This document shows positions 8,194 to 16,327 of a stretch of 64,000 bases of DNA, one piece after another. The stretch's first letter is position 1; each line of letters starts with the position of its first letter. The position numbers and the translations under genes were made by a program. The notes beneath the pieces were generated by a model. It did not search any database. It was given only the letters and a program-made list of their open reading frames with translations, and was not told the DNA's origin. The DNA comes from Nakamurella flava (lineage in GTDB: Bacteria > Actinomycetota > Actinomycetes > Mycobacteriales > Nakamurellaceae): contig NZ_SZZH01000005.1 in the NCBI RefSeq assembly GCF_005298075.1, positions 124,001 to 188,000 on the forward strand. Reading direction: 5' to 3'.

Positions 8194-11004
8194 TCAGACG
8201 TCCTCGGGCAGGTCGATCCGGGCCACCTCGACCCGGGACCGGACGCCGAGCTTGGCCAGGATGTGCGAGACGTGTGTCTGCACGGTGCGGGGCGAGACGA
8301 ACAGCCGGGCCGCGATCTCCGGGTTGGTCAGCCCGTCGCGGACCAGCGCCATCACGCGGCGCTCCGTCTCGGTGAGACTGGCGGGCCCGCCCGTCTGGAC
8401 CCGGCGGGCCGCACGGGAACCGCGGCGGACCCCCAGGGCGCGCAGCCGCGCCGCGGCGCGGTCGACGTCGGTGCAGGCGCCCATCGCCCGATAGGCCGTC
8501 ACCGCGAGATCCAATGCCGTGCGGGCGATGTCGGAGGCGCCCACGGCGCCGGCCGCGACGGCGACCTCCTCGTGGGCGGCGGCCGCGAGCGGGGCGTTCC
8601 GTACGGCCTCGGCCGCCGCGGCGGCGGCCTGGAGCCGGTCGACCGACCCGTCCGCCATCCCCCCGACCAGATCGACGACCGGAGCCAGGATCGGTGTCTG
8701 GTCGACCGACAGGCGGGCCACATCGTCGGCCACCCGTTGCGCGAGTTCCGGGTCCCATCCGGTCAAGGCGACCCGGGCGACGTCCGGGGCCGCCCGCAGC
8801 ATCCACAACGGTCCGGCCACCCCGGCCGTCGACCACAGCTCCCGGGCCGCCGCACCGGCTTCGGCGCTCGCCCCGCCCGCTTCGAGGATCAGCAGCTGGG
8901 CCAGCGCGGGATCGGGACTGCCGAACTGCCAGGGGAACCCGGCCGCGCCCAGGTCGGTCAACCTGCGCGCAGCCTGTTCGCGGTGTCCGCGGCGGACGTC
9001 GAGAACGGCCCGCTCCCCCACGGCCAACGAGATCCACCCCGTTCCGATCTCCTCCGCCCGCTCGAGCCCGATGTCGCCCTCGACGGTGGCGTCGTCCCAG
9101 TCGCCGGCCGTGGTGGAGATACCGGCGGCCACGAAACTGTGGAACGGCTCCAACCATCTCGCGCCGAGCGCCGCCCCGGCGCGCCGGGCCTCCAGCGACC
9201 CCCGCGTCGCGGTGTCCACCCCATCGGCGTAGAGCTGGAACAGGGGCGGCCAGATCAGTGCCGTCATCCGGCTCTCGACGGCCGGATCGGACAGCGTCAG
9301 CCCGCTCTGGCGGGCCACGAGCTGGAGCGCATCCCGAGGGCGGGCGTCGAGGTACTCCAGAATGGCCAGGCTGGTCAGCAGGCCGAACTCGACATCGACG
9401 TCGCCGGTCGCCACAGCCTGCTCCAGCAGCGGGCCGAGCTCGGCGCGTGCCCGGGTCCGCTCGCCGGCCAGGACCCGGACCCAACAGCGGAGCTGCCCGA
9501 GCTGACGACGGACACCATCGGGCAGCCCGGCCACCGTGAGGGTCCGATCGATGGCCCGGCCGGCCGCTGCCGTGTCGGCCCGGTTGACCAGAGCACGCAG
9601 CACCACGGTCTGCAGCGTGGCCGCCGTGCCCCGGTCCGTCGTCACCGCCAGGTGCCGGGCCGCCACTTCAACGGCCCGCTCCTGCTGCCCGCTCGCATAC
9701 AGGGCGTGCGCCTGATCGACCGCGACCTCGTCGCCGGTGGCGACCGACTGCAGGTCGCCGAGCAACTCGGCCCGGACCGCCGGCGCCCACTCGCCGGCCT
9801 GCACCACCGCGGCGCGAAGGGCCGTCACCAGACCCTCGTCCGGGTCGCCGGCCAGCATCAGATGGCCGGCCACCACGGCGGGGCCGTACCCCGCCGTCGC
9901 CCGGAGGGTGGCCGCGCGGCGATGGGTGGACCGCAGGACCGTCGGGTCCAGCAGCGCCAGGGCCCGCTCGGCGTACAGGTCATGGACGAACTGCAACCGG
10001 GGATCCGTTCCGGCACTGACGTTGTCGTTCACACCGACGTCCGACCACTGCACGACACCGGAGGCCAGGGCTGCCTCCACCGCGGTGTGGATGGCGGGCG
10101 GGGTGACGTAGAGCAGATCGGCGAGCTCCTGCGTGGACGCCGGGGTGCCCCACGCGGCCAGGGCCGCCAGCAGCTCCCGGGGGGTCTCGCCCACCTGACG
10201 AAGGTGATCGTCGAGCTGGGTCTGCAGACCCGCCCCGGCCGATGGCGGCGGACCGATCAGGTCCACCCGGTCACGGCCGACGGACCCGACCCGCCCCGAC
10301 GTGGTCAGACCGGCGAGCACGTCGGTGACGAAGAGTGGATTGCCGCGGCACCGCTGCAGGTGTCGGCGCAGACGCGGTCCCGGCCAGCCGCCCAGCTGAT
10401 CCCGGGCCAGCGCCTCCACCGCCATGTCCGTCATGGGCGGCAGGTCGACCCGGTGGTCGACCGAGCGGGTGACCAGGCTGACCGCCTCCCGGCTCGGCGC
10501 CGCACGCCCGGTGAGCAGCAACACCAGGGGCAGGTCACGGCCCGCCCAGGCCAGCCGACGGAGAACGGTCAGCGAGGCGGAGTCGGCCCAGTGCAGATCG
10601 TCGACCCAACACAACACCGGGCCCTGCGCGGTCCAGGCATCGATCTGTTCGAAGGCGCCGTCCCCCGGATCCCGGGCCGCGGCCGTTCCGCCCACCAACT
10701 CGTCGACGACCCCGAAACTACTGCGGGACAACCGCTCCCGTCCCCGAGCGGTGACGACGCGGGCCCCGAGGTCCCGGGCCCGCTCGGCCACCGACCACGC
10801 CAGATGCGACTTGCCCATGCCGGGGGGAGCCTCGATCGACACGGACACACCCCGCCGCAGCGGACGGTCGCCCGGGCGCGGCACCGCGGGCGGCGGGCCC
10901 GCCACGACACCGTCGACCCAGCCCTGCACCATCTCCGCGATCCGGTCCCGGGAGAGCCCACCCGCCGCGGCGTCGAAACCCCGGGGCGGCGGGCGGTCGC
11001 TCAT
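8194..11004 (-). CDS. Large ATP-binding LuxR-family regulator (LAL/MalT-like)
   Basis: Transcription factor of the large LuxR (LAL/STAND) class, 936 residues. The N-terminal ATPase has a P-loop APPGMGKS (59-66) and a Walker B segment with Asp135/Asp136 (CWVDDLHW). A long alpha-helical, TPR-like middle region (about 330-850) is probably the signal or partner-binding scaffold. The C-terminus is a LuxR/NarL-type HTH (TETERRVMALVRDGLTNPEI, then RTVQTHVSHI). Family members are switched on by a small molecule or protein with ATP bound. The ATG at 11004 is preferred over an upstream GTG whose extra residues look non-coding. Its targets are unknown; the adjacent membrane protein and oxygenase genes are plausible. 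Confidence 0.88.
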   Translation of the reverse strand: MSDRPPPRGFDAAAGGLSRDRIAEMVQGWVDGVVAGPPPAVPRPGDRPLRRGVSVSIEAPPGMGKSHLAWSVAERARDLGARVVTARGRERLSRSSFGVVDELVGGTAAARDPGDGAFEQIDAWTAQGPVLCWVDDLHWADSASLTVLRRLAWAGRDLPLVLLLTGRAAPSREAVSLVTRSVDHRVDLPPMTDMAVEALARDQLGGWPGPRLRRHLQRCRGNPLFVTDVLAGLTTSGRVGSVGRDRVDLIGPPPSAGAGLQTQLDDHLRQVGETPRELLAALAAWGTPASTQELADLLYVTPPAIHTAVEAALASGVVQWSDVGVNDNVSAGTDPRLQFVHDLYAERALALLDPTVLRSTHRRAATLRATAGYGPAVVAGHLMLAGDPDEGLVTALRAAVVQAGEWAPAVRAELLGDLQSVATGDEVAVDQAHALYASGQQERAVEVAARHLAVTTDRGTAATLQTVVLRALVNRADTAAAGRAIDRTLTVAGLPDGVRRQLGQLRCWVRVLAGERTRARAELGPLLEQAVATGDVDVEFGLLTSLAILEYLDARPRDALQLVARQSGLTLSDPAVESRMTALIWPPLFQLYADGVDTATRGSLEARRAGAALGARWLEPFHSFVAAGISTTAGDWDDATVEGDIGLERAEEIGTGWISLAVGERAVLDVRRGHREQAARRLTDLGAAGFPWQFGSPDPALAQLLILEAGGASAEAGAAARELWSTAGVAGPLWMLRAAPDVARVALTGWDPELAQRVADDVARLSVDQTPILAPVVDLVGGMADGSVDRLQAAAAAAEAVRNAPLAAAAHEEVAVAAGAVGASDIARTALDLAVTAYRAMGACTDVDRAAARLRALGVRRGSRAARRVQTGGPASLTETERRVMALVRDGLTNPEIAARLFVSPRTVQTHVSHILAKLGVRSRVEVARIDLPEDV

Positions 11005-11108
11005 GACCACACCGTAAAGGCCCGACCCCGCGGTTCCTCCAGGTCCGGACACCACACGCAGGCGGCGAAGAGCTCGGCGTCCCCACGTTCGGGGCTACTC
11101 CGCCCCGC

Positions 11109-12050
11109 TCACCCGTGGTGCCGCCGGTACGTCTCGACGGCCCCCGGGTGCAGGGGGATGCCGAACGTGTACGGAAGGGCGCTCGGCGAGAGGTACTGGG
11201 TACCCAGCGCCGCCGGCGGCACCAGCTCCTGCGGGCGGGTCACCATGAGATCGACCAGCGCGCCGGCCACCTCGTCCGGTAGCGACGGCGAGGCCAGCAC
11301 CAAGCTGGTCACTCCGACGGTCTGCACGTCGCGATCCGATCCGTAGACCCCGGCCGGCACGGTGACCGTCTGGTACACCGATCCGTACTGCGCCTGCAGC
11401 CGGACCAGGGGTTCGGACAGATTCAGGATGCGGATGCCGGACGACGGTCCCCGACCGGCCGACGTGTCCATGACGGGGTTTGGCACCCCTCCGCCGAAGA
11501 ACCCCGCCTCGACGCGGCCGTCCCCCAACGCGTCCAGCAGATCGACCAGCGGCGTGGGCACCGCGGTGATGCGATCGACGGGGACGTCCGCCGCCTGAAG
11601 GATGCGCTCGGCACTGTTCGCCAACCCCGACCCCACCGGGCCGAGACTCACCCGACGGCCGGGTAGGTCGGCCACCGTGGCGATCGGGCCGTCCGCGACC
11701 ACCGCCACCTGGAGGTAGTTCTCGTAGATCCGGGACAGGGCGACCACACCCGACGGGTCCGCGACAGCGGCGTCCGCGAAGGCGATGGCCAGGGGGAGCG
11801 TGCCGTCCCGCACGAAGGTCAGGTTCTGCAACGACCCCGAGGTGACCAGGCGCTCCAGCCGGAAGTCGAGATCGGCCCGCGCCACCGCGTCCACCAACGA
11901 CTGCGTGAACTCGTAGAAGAACCCGCCCTTCTCGGCCGCCCCCACCTGGTATGTCGGTGTCGGACCGGAACTGCACGCCGCCGTCAGCGGGGCCAGGGCT
12001 GCCGCCGCGGACCATCGCAGCACCGTCCGGCGACTGGGCCGCAGCGTCAT
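11109..12050 (-). CDS. TAXI-family substrate-binding lipoprotein
   Basis: Extracytoplasmic binding protein of the TAXI family, normally the receptor of TRAP-type transporters for dicarboxylates or amino acids. It has an RR-containing signal peptide and a lipobox ending in TAAC, then the typical core (about residues 35-310). No TRAP membrane subunit lies in the window. Its ATG overlaps the stop of the sensor kinase gene upstream (ATGA), so it is translationally coupled to a two-component system. This suggests that it serves as a ligand-sensing partner of the kinase rather than as a transport receptor. A transport role with a distant TRAP permease remains possible. Confidence 0.85.
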   Translation of the reverse strand: MTLRPSRRTVLRWSAAAALAPLTAACSSGPTPTYQVGAAEKGGFFYEFTQSLVDAVARADLDFRLERLVTSGSLQNLTFVRDGTLPLAIAFADAAVADPSGVVALSRIYENYLQVAVVADGPIATVADLPGRRVSLGPVGSGLANSAERILQAADVPVDRITAVPTPLVDLLDALGDGRVEAGFFGGGVPNPVMDTSAGRGPSSGIRILNLSEPLVRLQAQYGSVYQTVTVPAGVYGSDRDVQTVGVTSLVLASPSLPDEVAGALVDLMVTRPQELVPPAALGTQYLSPSALPYTFGIPLHPGAVETYRRHHG

Positions 12051-13531
12051 GGTGCCCCTGCCACCGTGGCCGGCGAATCGACCTCCACCTCTGCCGACCG
12101 GTCACCCGCCGGGTCGACCGCGGCCGGGATGCGCACGCCGATGGTCAGTCCACCCCCAGGGGTCGGCCCGATCGACATCCGCGCCCCGGCCGAGGTGACC
12201 AGCGCTTCGACGATCGCCAGTCCCAGACCGGTTCCCCGCGAACGGGTCCCGTCGGACTGCGCCGACGTCGAGCCGCGGTAGAAGCGGGTGGTCAGCCGGT
12301 CCAATTCGGTGGGCGGTACCCCGCGACCGGTGTCGGCCACGCTGACCGTCACGAAACGGCCGTCCGGCGCATCGGTCTCGACCGACACCTGCACGGACGC
12401 CCCGGCCCCCGCGTACCGACAGGCGTTGTCCAGCAGCACGTCCAGGATCTGGCCGAGCTCCACCTGACCCATCGACACGTCGGGTTCCCCAGCGGCCGCG
12501 GGCGGGACGACGTCCAGCCGCACCCCGGCGGCGTCCGCGGTGGACGACCAGAACTCGACCCGATCGACCACGACCATGCGCGGCAGGCAGGTCCGCACCG
12601 TCGACCGCGCGGCCTCGGCCGACGACAGGGCCAGCAGGTCGTCCAGTACCTCGGCGAGCCGTTCGGACTCGGCCACCGCCTTCGCGTAGCCGGGCTGCGC
12701 TCCGGGGGCGAGCAGGCCGTCCAGTGCGTCGAGTCGCAACTGCAACGCGGCCAACGGGTTTCGTAGCTGATGTGCGGCATCGGCGACCAGCTGCCGCTGG
12801 GAGGTCACCGACCCGCGCACTGTCCGGGCCATCCGCTCGAACGTGCCGGACAGCGCCCGCAGCTCCGGCGGACCTCCTCCCAGCGGCTCCACGGGAGCCT
12901 GACCAGGCCCGGCCCGGAACGGCAACCCGGCGGCCAGCTCGGTGAGCTCGACGGTCAACCGCCGCAGCGGCCGCAGCACCCAGGCACTCACCGCCACGGC
13001 GAACGCCACCAGCGCGAGCAGGGCGACGACCCCGCCCGCAGCCACGATCGCCCAGACGCGGGTGATGTCGGCGCGGGCCGCCGCGGTGGACGCGGCCACC
13101 ACCACCGCACCGCTGATGTCGGTGTCCGCGCCGATGGTCCGCGCGAACACCCGACGGTCCGGTCCGGTGGGGGTGATCCGGTCGTCCGGGGTCTGCGGCT
13201 GGTTGCGGACGGCCCCGGCGATCGCCCCGGCCACATCCGGATCGTTCAGGTCCAGTCCCACCGAGAACGGCGCCACCCCGCGGGTGGACACGACCGCAAT
13301 CGGCTCGCCGTACAACTGCTCGTAGGCACGGAGCTCGTCGAAGAGCGATCCGGACGGGCCACCGGTGGCCCACGATCCGGCCAGCGCCGCGAACCGCTGC
13401 AGATCGCTCTCCCGCGTCAGGACCAGCTGCCGGGTCCGCGACTCGGCCTGCGTCAGCATCAACGGAACGGCGAACGCGATCACGGTCAACGCACCGAGGA
13501 TCGTCAGCACCAGCACGATCCGCGCCCTCAT
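12047..13531 (-). CDS. Membrane sensor histidine kinase (HAMP, HisKA, HATPase)
   Basis: Classical two-component sensor of 494 residues. Two membrane helices (about 5-26 and 157-184) enclose an external domain of about 130 residues, followed by a HAMP linker, the HisKA helix with His254 in DAAHQLRNPL, and an HATPase domain with the N box (LLDNACRYA), the ADTGRG box and the GTGLGL lid. It begins three bases after the response regulator stop and overlaps the TAXI lipoprotein start downstream. The order regulator-kinase-binding protein in one coupled operon resembles the TctD/TctE-type arrangement for organic acid uptake; by analogy it may sense a carboxylate through the lipoprotein. Confidence 0.9.
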   Translation of the reverse strand: MRARIVLVLTILGALTVIAFAVPLMLTQAESRTRQLVLTRESDLQRFAALAGSWATGGPSGSLFDELRAYEQLYGEPIAVVSTRGVAPFSVGLDLNDPDVAGAIAGAVRNQPQTPDDRITPTGPDRRVFARTIGADTDISGAVVVAASTAAARADITRVWAIVAAGGVVALLALVAFAVAVSAWVLRPLRRLTVELTELAAGLPFRAGPGQAPVEPLGGGPPELRALSGTFERMARTVRGSVTSQRQLVADAAHQLRNPLAALQLRLDALDGLLAPGAQPGYAKAVAESERLAEVLDDLLALSSAEAARSTVRTCLPRMVVVDRVEFWSSTADAAGVRLDVVPPAAAGEPDVSMGQVELGQILDVLLDNACRYAGAGASVQVSVETDAPDGRFVTVSVADTGRGVPPTELDRLTTRFYRGSTSAQSDGTRSRGTGLGLAIVEALVTSAGARMSIGPTPGGGLTIGVRIPAAVDPAGDRSAEVEVDSPATVAGAP

Positions 13532-13534
13532 CGG

Positions 13535-14194
13535 TCAGCCCGTCCAGCGATAGCCGAAACCACGGATCGTCTCGATCAGACCGCGGCGACCGAGCTTGGC
13601 CCGCAGGCCGGCCATGTGGACGTCCAGCGAGCGGGACACCGCCACGAACGCATCCCCCCACACCCGATCCATCAGCTGTTCCCGGCTCACCGCCGCCCCC
13701 GGCTCGTCGACCAGGACCGCCAGCAGATCGAACTCTTTGGTGGTCAGGGCGATGTCGACCCCGTCGACGCTCACCGTCCGCTCGTCGAGATCGACCACCA
13801 CCGCGTCGAAGTGGCGTTTGCTGGTGGTCCGTGGCGCGGCCGCCGCCGCCCGTCGGCGGACCGCCTCGATGCGAGCCAGCAGCTCGGCCATCCGCACCGG
13901 CTTGACCAGGTAGTCGTCGGCCCCCAGCCGTAGCCCCCGCACCACCGAGCGTTCATCGTCCCGCGCGGTCTGGATCACCACCGGCACCGCACTCACCTTC
14001 CGCAGATCCCGCAGCACGTCGATACCGTCCATGTCCGGCAGACCAAGATCGAGCAGCACGACGTCGAACTCGCCGTGTCGGCGGAGCAGGTCCTGACCGC
14101 GGGTCAGCCGTACCGCCTCGACCCGGTGCAGGGCGAGGCCGTCGACCAGGGCGCCGGCCACCCCGTCGTCGTCCTCGACCACTGCGATCCGCAT
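13535..14194 (-). CDS. OmpR/PhoB-type response regulator
   Basis: Response regulator of 219 residues with an N-terminal receiver (acidic residues in VVEDDDG, phospho-site Asp49 in LLDLGLPD, Thr76, Lys98 in DYLVKP) and a C-terminal winged-helix DNA-binding domain (about 125-219, ending in RGFGYRW, typical of the OmpR family). The ATG at 14194 opens directly on the receiver; an upstream in-frame start would add a Pro/Gly-rich, non-conserved tail. It is the first gene of the regulator-kinase-TAXI operon. A likely target is the MHS transporter immediately upstream or its own operon; a 13-bp inverted repeat lies in the intervening gap. Confidence 0.92.
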   Translation of the reverse strand: MRIAVVEDDDGVAGALVDGLALHRVEAVRLTRGQDLLRRHGEFDVVLLDLGLPDMDGIDVLRDLRKVSAVPVVIQTARDDERSVVRGLRLGADDYLVKPVRMAELLARIEAVRRRAAAAAPRTTSKRHFDAVVVDLDERTVSVDGVDIALTTKEFDLLAVLVDEPGAAVSREQLMDRVWGDAFVAVSRSLDVHMAGLRAKLGRRGLIETIRGFGYRWTG

Positions 14195-14266
14195 CGATCT
14201 CCATCCGACGGCCCTGGCTGCGCCTACCGCGCCCGGTGACCGGCCAAGCCTAGGACCGAACGGCAG

Positions 14267-14304
14267 CGGTCGTACCGGGCCTTCGACCGGCCCCGGTACG
14301 ACCG
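14267..14304. terminator. 13-bp perfect inverted repeat, terminator or operator
   Basis: CGGTCGTACCGGG at 14267-14279 pairs exactly with CCCGGTACGACCG at 14292-14304, leaving a 12-base loop. It lies 20 bases past the MHS transporter stop and about 70 bases before the response regulator start. No T-tract follows. It could end transporter transcription or bind a regulator. Confidence 0.5.
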
Positions 14305-14323
14305 TCACCGTCGAGGACGCCGG

Positions 14324-15712
14324 CTACCGACCCGCGCCCACCGGCTCCGTCCAGGCGTTGCCCTGCTCCCGGTCCAGGGCGGTGACCGACCGGTTCTTCA
14401 TGAAGAACACGTAGACGACCAGGCTGACCGCGATGACCGCGGTGACGTAGACGATGAACATGGTGGTCTGACCGGCCGACGAGAACGCCTGGTAGATCAC
14501 CGGTGCCGTCCCGCCGAAGATCGAGTTGGCCAGGGCGTACCCGAGACCGACGCCCAGCGCCCGGATGTGGGCCGGGAAGACCTCGGCCTTCACAATCGCG
14601 TTCACCGAGGTGTAGCCGGTCAGCATGATGTAGCCGATGGCGGTCAGCGCGAAGGCCGTCACGGGCGAAGTGGTCTGTGGCAGGTAGGTGATGAGCACCC
14701 AGGTGTAGAGAACACCGCCGACCCCGAAAAACACGAGCATCGGCTTGCGGCCGATCCGGTCGCTGATCAGGCCGCCGACCGGCTGCAGCACCATCAGCAG
14801 GATCAGGCTCAGCAGGTTGACCCAGGTGGCCGCGGTCGCCCCGTCCTCGCCGAACGCCTTCTTGACGATCGCCGGCGCGTTGACGCTGTACGTGTAGAAG
14901 GCGATGGTGCCGCCGGCGGTCACCAGGAAGACCCAGAGCAGCTTGCGCCAGTAGGTGGTGAACAGCTCCTTCAGTGACCCCGAGCCGGTGTCCCGACCCT
15001 CCTTGACCGCGGCGATGTGCTCAGCCGACAGCGACTCGTCCATCGTGCGGCGCAGCCACAGCACCACCAACGCGGCGATGCCGCCGATGAAGAAGCCGAT
15101 CCGCCAGCCCCAGTCCTTGATGTCCTGAACGGGCATCACGCTGATCATGATCAGCAGGGTGAACTGGGCGAGCACATGGCCGCCGACGAGGGTGACGTAC
15201 TGGAACGACGAGAAGAAGCCCCGCCGATTGGCGGTGGCTGCCTCCGACATGTACGTCGCCGACGTGCCGTACTCGCCGCCGGTGGCGAAGCCCTGCAGCA
15301 GCCGGACCGCGATGAGGATGATGGCCGCCCAGATGCCGATCGACTCCCGCGTCGGCATCAGCGCCACGATCATCGAGCAGGCCGACATCAGGGTGATGCT
15401 GACGGTCAGCGCCGCCTTGCGGCCGCGGCGGTCGGCGAACCGGCCGAAGAACCAGGACCCGATCGGGCGCATGACGAATGTGACGGCGAAGATGCCGTAG
15501 ACGTAGATCGTCGAGTTCTTGTCGTTGGAGTCGAAGAACTGGTTCTCGAAGTACGCGGCGAAGACCGTGTAGATGTACACGTCGTACCACTCGACCAGGT
15601 TGCCGGACGAGCCCTTGATCGTGTTGAGGATCGCCCGCTGGGTGCTGATCGGCTTCACGGTGGCGTCGAGTGTCCCGCCCTCCGCGAGGGCCGGCCTTCC
15701 GAGATCGGACAT
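14324..15712 (-). CDS. MFS transporter, metabolite:H+ symporter (MHS) family
   Basis: Twelve-helix secondary transporter of the MHS branch of the MFS, which includes alpha-ketoglutarate, shikimate, proline/betaine and dicarboxylate symporters; 462 residues. Family signatures are visible: GSSGNLVEWYDVYIYT near the first helix, the loop 2-3 motif GRFADRRGRKAA, and RLLQGFATGGEYG in helix 5. Substrate cannot be read from sequence, but a carboxylate is favoured by the two-component/TAXI operon that follows 130 bases downstream on the same strand. It is probably a separate transcript, because a hairpin lies between them. Confidence 0.88.
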   Translation of the reverse strand: MSDLGRPALAEGGTLDATVKPISTQRAILNTIKGSSGNLVEWYDVYIYTVFAAYFENQFFDSNDKNSTIYVYGIFAVTFVMRPIGSWFFGRFADRRGRKAALTVSITLMSACSMIVALMPTRESIGIWAAIILIAVRLLQGFATGGEYGTSATYMSEAATANRRGFFSSFQYVTLVGGHVLAQFTLLIMISVMPVQDIKDWGWRIGFFIGGIAALVVLWLRRTMDESLSAEHIAAVKEGRDTGSGSLKELFTTYWRKLLWVFLVTAGGTIAFYTYSVNAPAIVKKAFGEDGATAATWVNLLSLILLMVLQPVGGLISDRIGRKPMLVFFGVGGVLYTWVLITYLPQTTSPVTAFALTAIGYIMLTGYTSVNAIVKAEVFPAHIRALGVGLGYALANSIFGGTAPVIYQAFSSAGQTTMFIVYVTAVIAVSLVVYVFFMKNRSVTALDREQGNAWTEPVGAGR

Positions 15713-15807
15713 GCGACGAAGCTCCTTTGCTTCCGGGCCCCGGACCGAGGCGGTGCCGCCGAACCGGCGGCGACGACCGTCACTATGCGCAGGTGACCAG
15801 GTACCCG

Positions 15808-15827
15808 GAAAGCGCGGCCCCGCTTTC
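15808..15827 (-). terminator. Hairpin after cinA-like gene
   Basis: GAAAGCG and CGCTTTC form a 7-bp stem with a 6-base loop, 12 bases past the cinA-like stop. It could terminate the glucosidase-cinA transcript before the MHS transporter gene. There is no long T-tract. Confidence 0.4.
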
Positions 15828-15838
15828 TTAGCGGCGCC

Positions 15839-16327
15839 TTAAGGTGGGCCGCCGGCCGCCCCGGCCCGCAGCACGTCGCGCAGCTCCCGCAGCGCCTCGG
15901 CCGCGGCCTGCTCGACGACATCCGGCGGCTCGCCGGTGAAGTGGTGCCGGCGCACCGAGCAGCCGTCTGCGGTCGCCACGGCCAGAAACACCGTCCCCGG
16001 CGGTTGCGACTCCTCCGCGTCGGGGCCGCCGGCGCCGGTCGAGCTGACGGCGACATCCGCCCCGAGCAGGCTGCGGACCCGGGTCGCCATCCGGCGGGCG
16101 GTGTCCCCGGTGATCACCGGCCCCTCCGGCACCTCGAGCAGGGAGAACTTCACCTCGGAGTGGTAGGCGACCAGCGAACCCCGAAACCAGGCGGCCGACG
16201 AGGGGGCCGCCGCCAGCGCGGTCGCGACCCGCCCGGCGGTCACCGACTCGGCCGCCGCCACGCTGAGGCCCCGCTCATCGACGAGATCGGCGACGGCGCC
16301 GGCCAGCTCGGCCAGGACATCAGCCAT
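15839..16327 (-). CDS. CinA-family nicotinamide-nucleotide amidohydrolase
   Basis: Stand-alone CinA C-terminal domain protein (PncC-like), 162 residues, which in characterised relatives deamidates nicotinamide mononucleotide to nicotinic acid mononucleotide for NAD recycling. Family motifs are present: AAESVTAGRVA near the N-terminus, GSLVAYHSEVK, and VSSTGAGGPD. The MocF-like N-terminal domain of full CinA is absent, as is common for short forms. The ATG lies inside the last codons of the glucosidase gene (8-base overlap), so the two are translated from one message, although no metabolic link is obvious. Confidence 0.9.
   Translation of the reverse strand: MADVLAELAGAVADLVDERGLSVAAAESVTAGRVATALAAAPSSAAWFRGSLVAYHSEVKFSLLEVPEGPVITGDTARRMATRVRSLLGADVAVSSTGAGGPDAEESQPPGTVFLAVATADGCSVRRHHFTGEPPDVVEQAAAEALRELRDVLRAGAAGGPP

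Noticed and set aside
7960-11346. Very long open frame on the plus strand opposite the LuxR regulator (over 1100 codons)
   Set aside because: Arg/His/Gly/Pro-rich translation with no domains; it mirrors the minus-strand genes that have clear families, a usual effect of about 70% GC.
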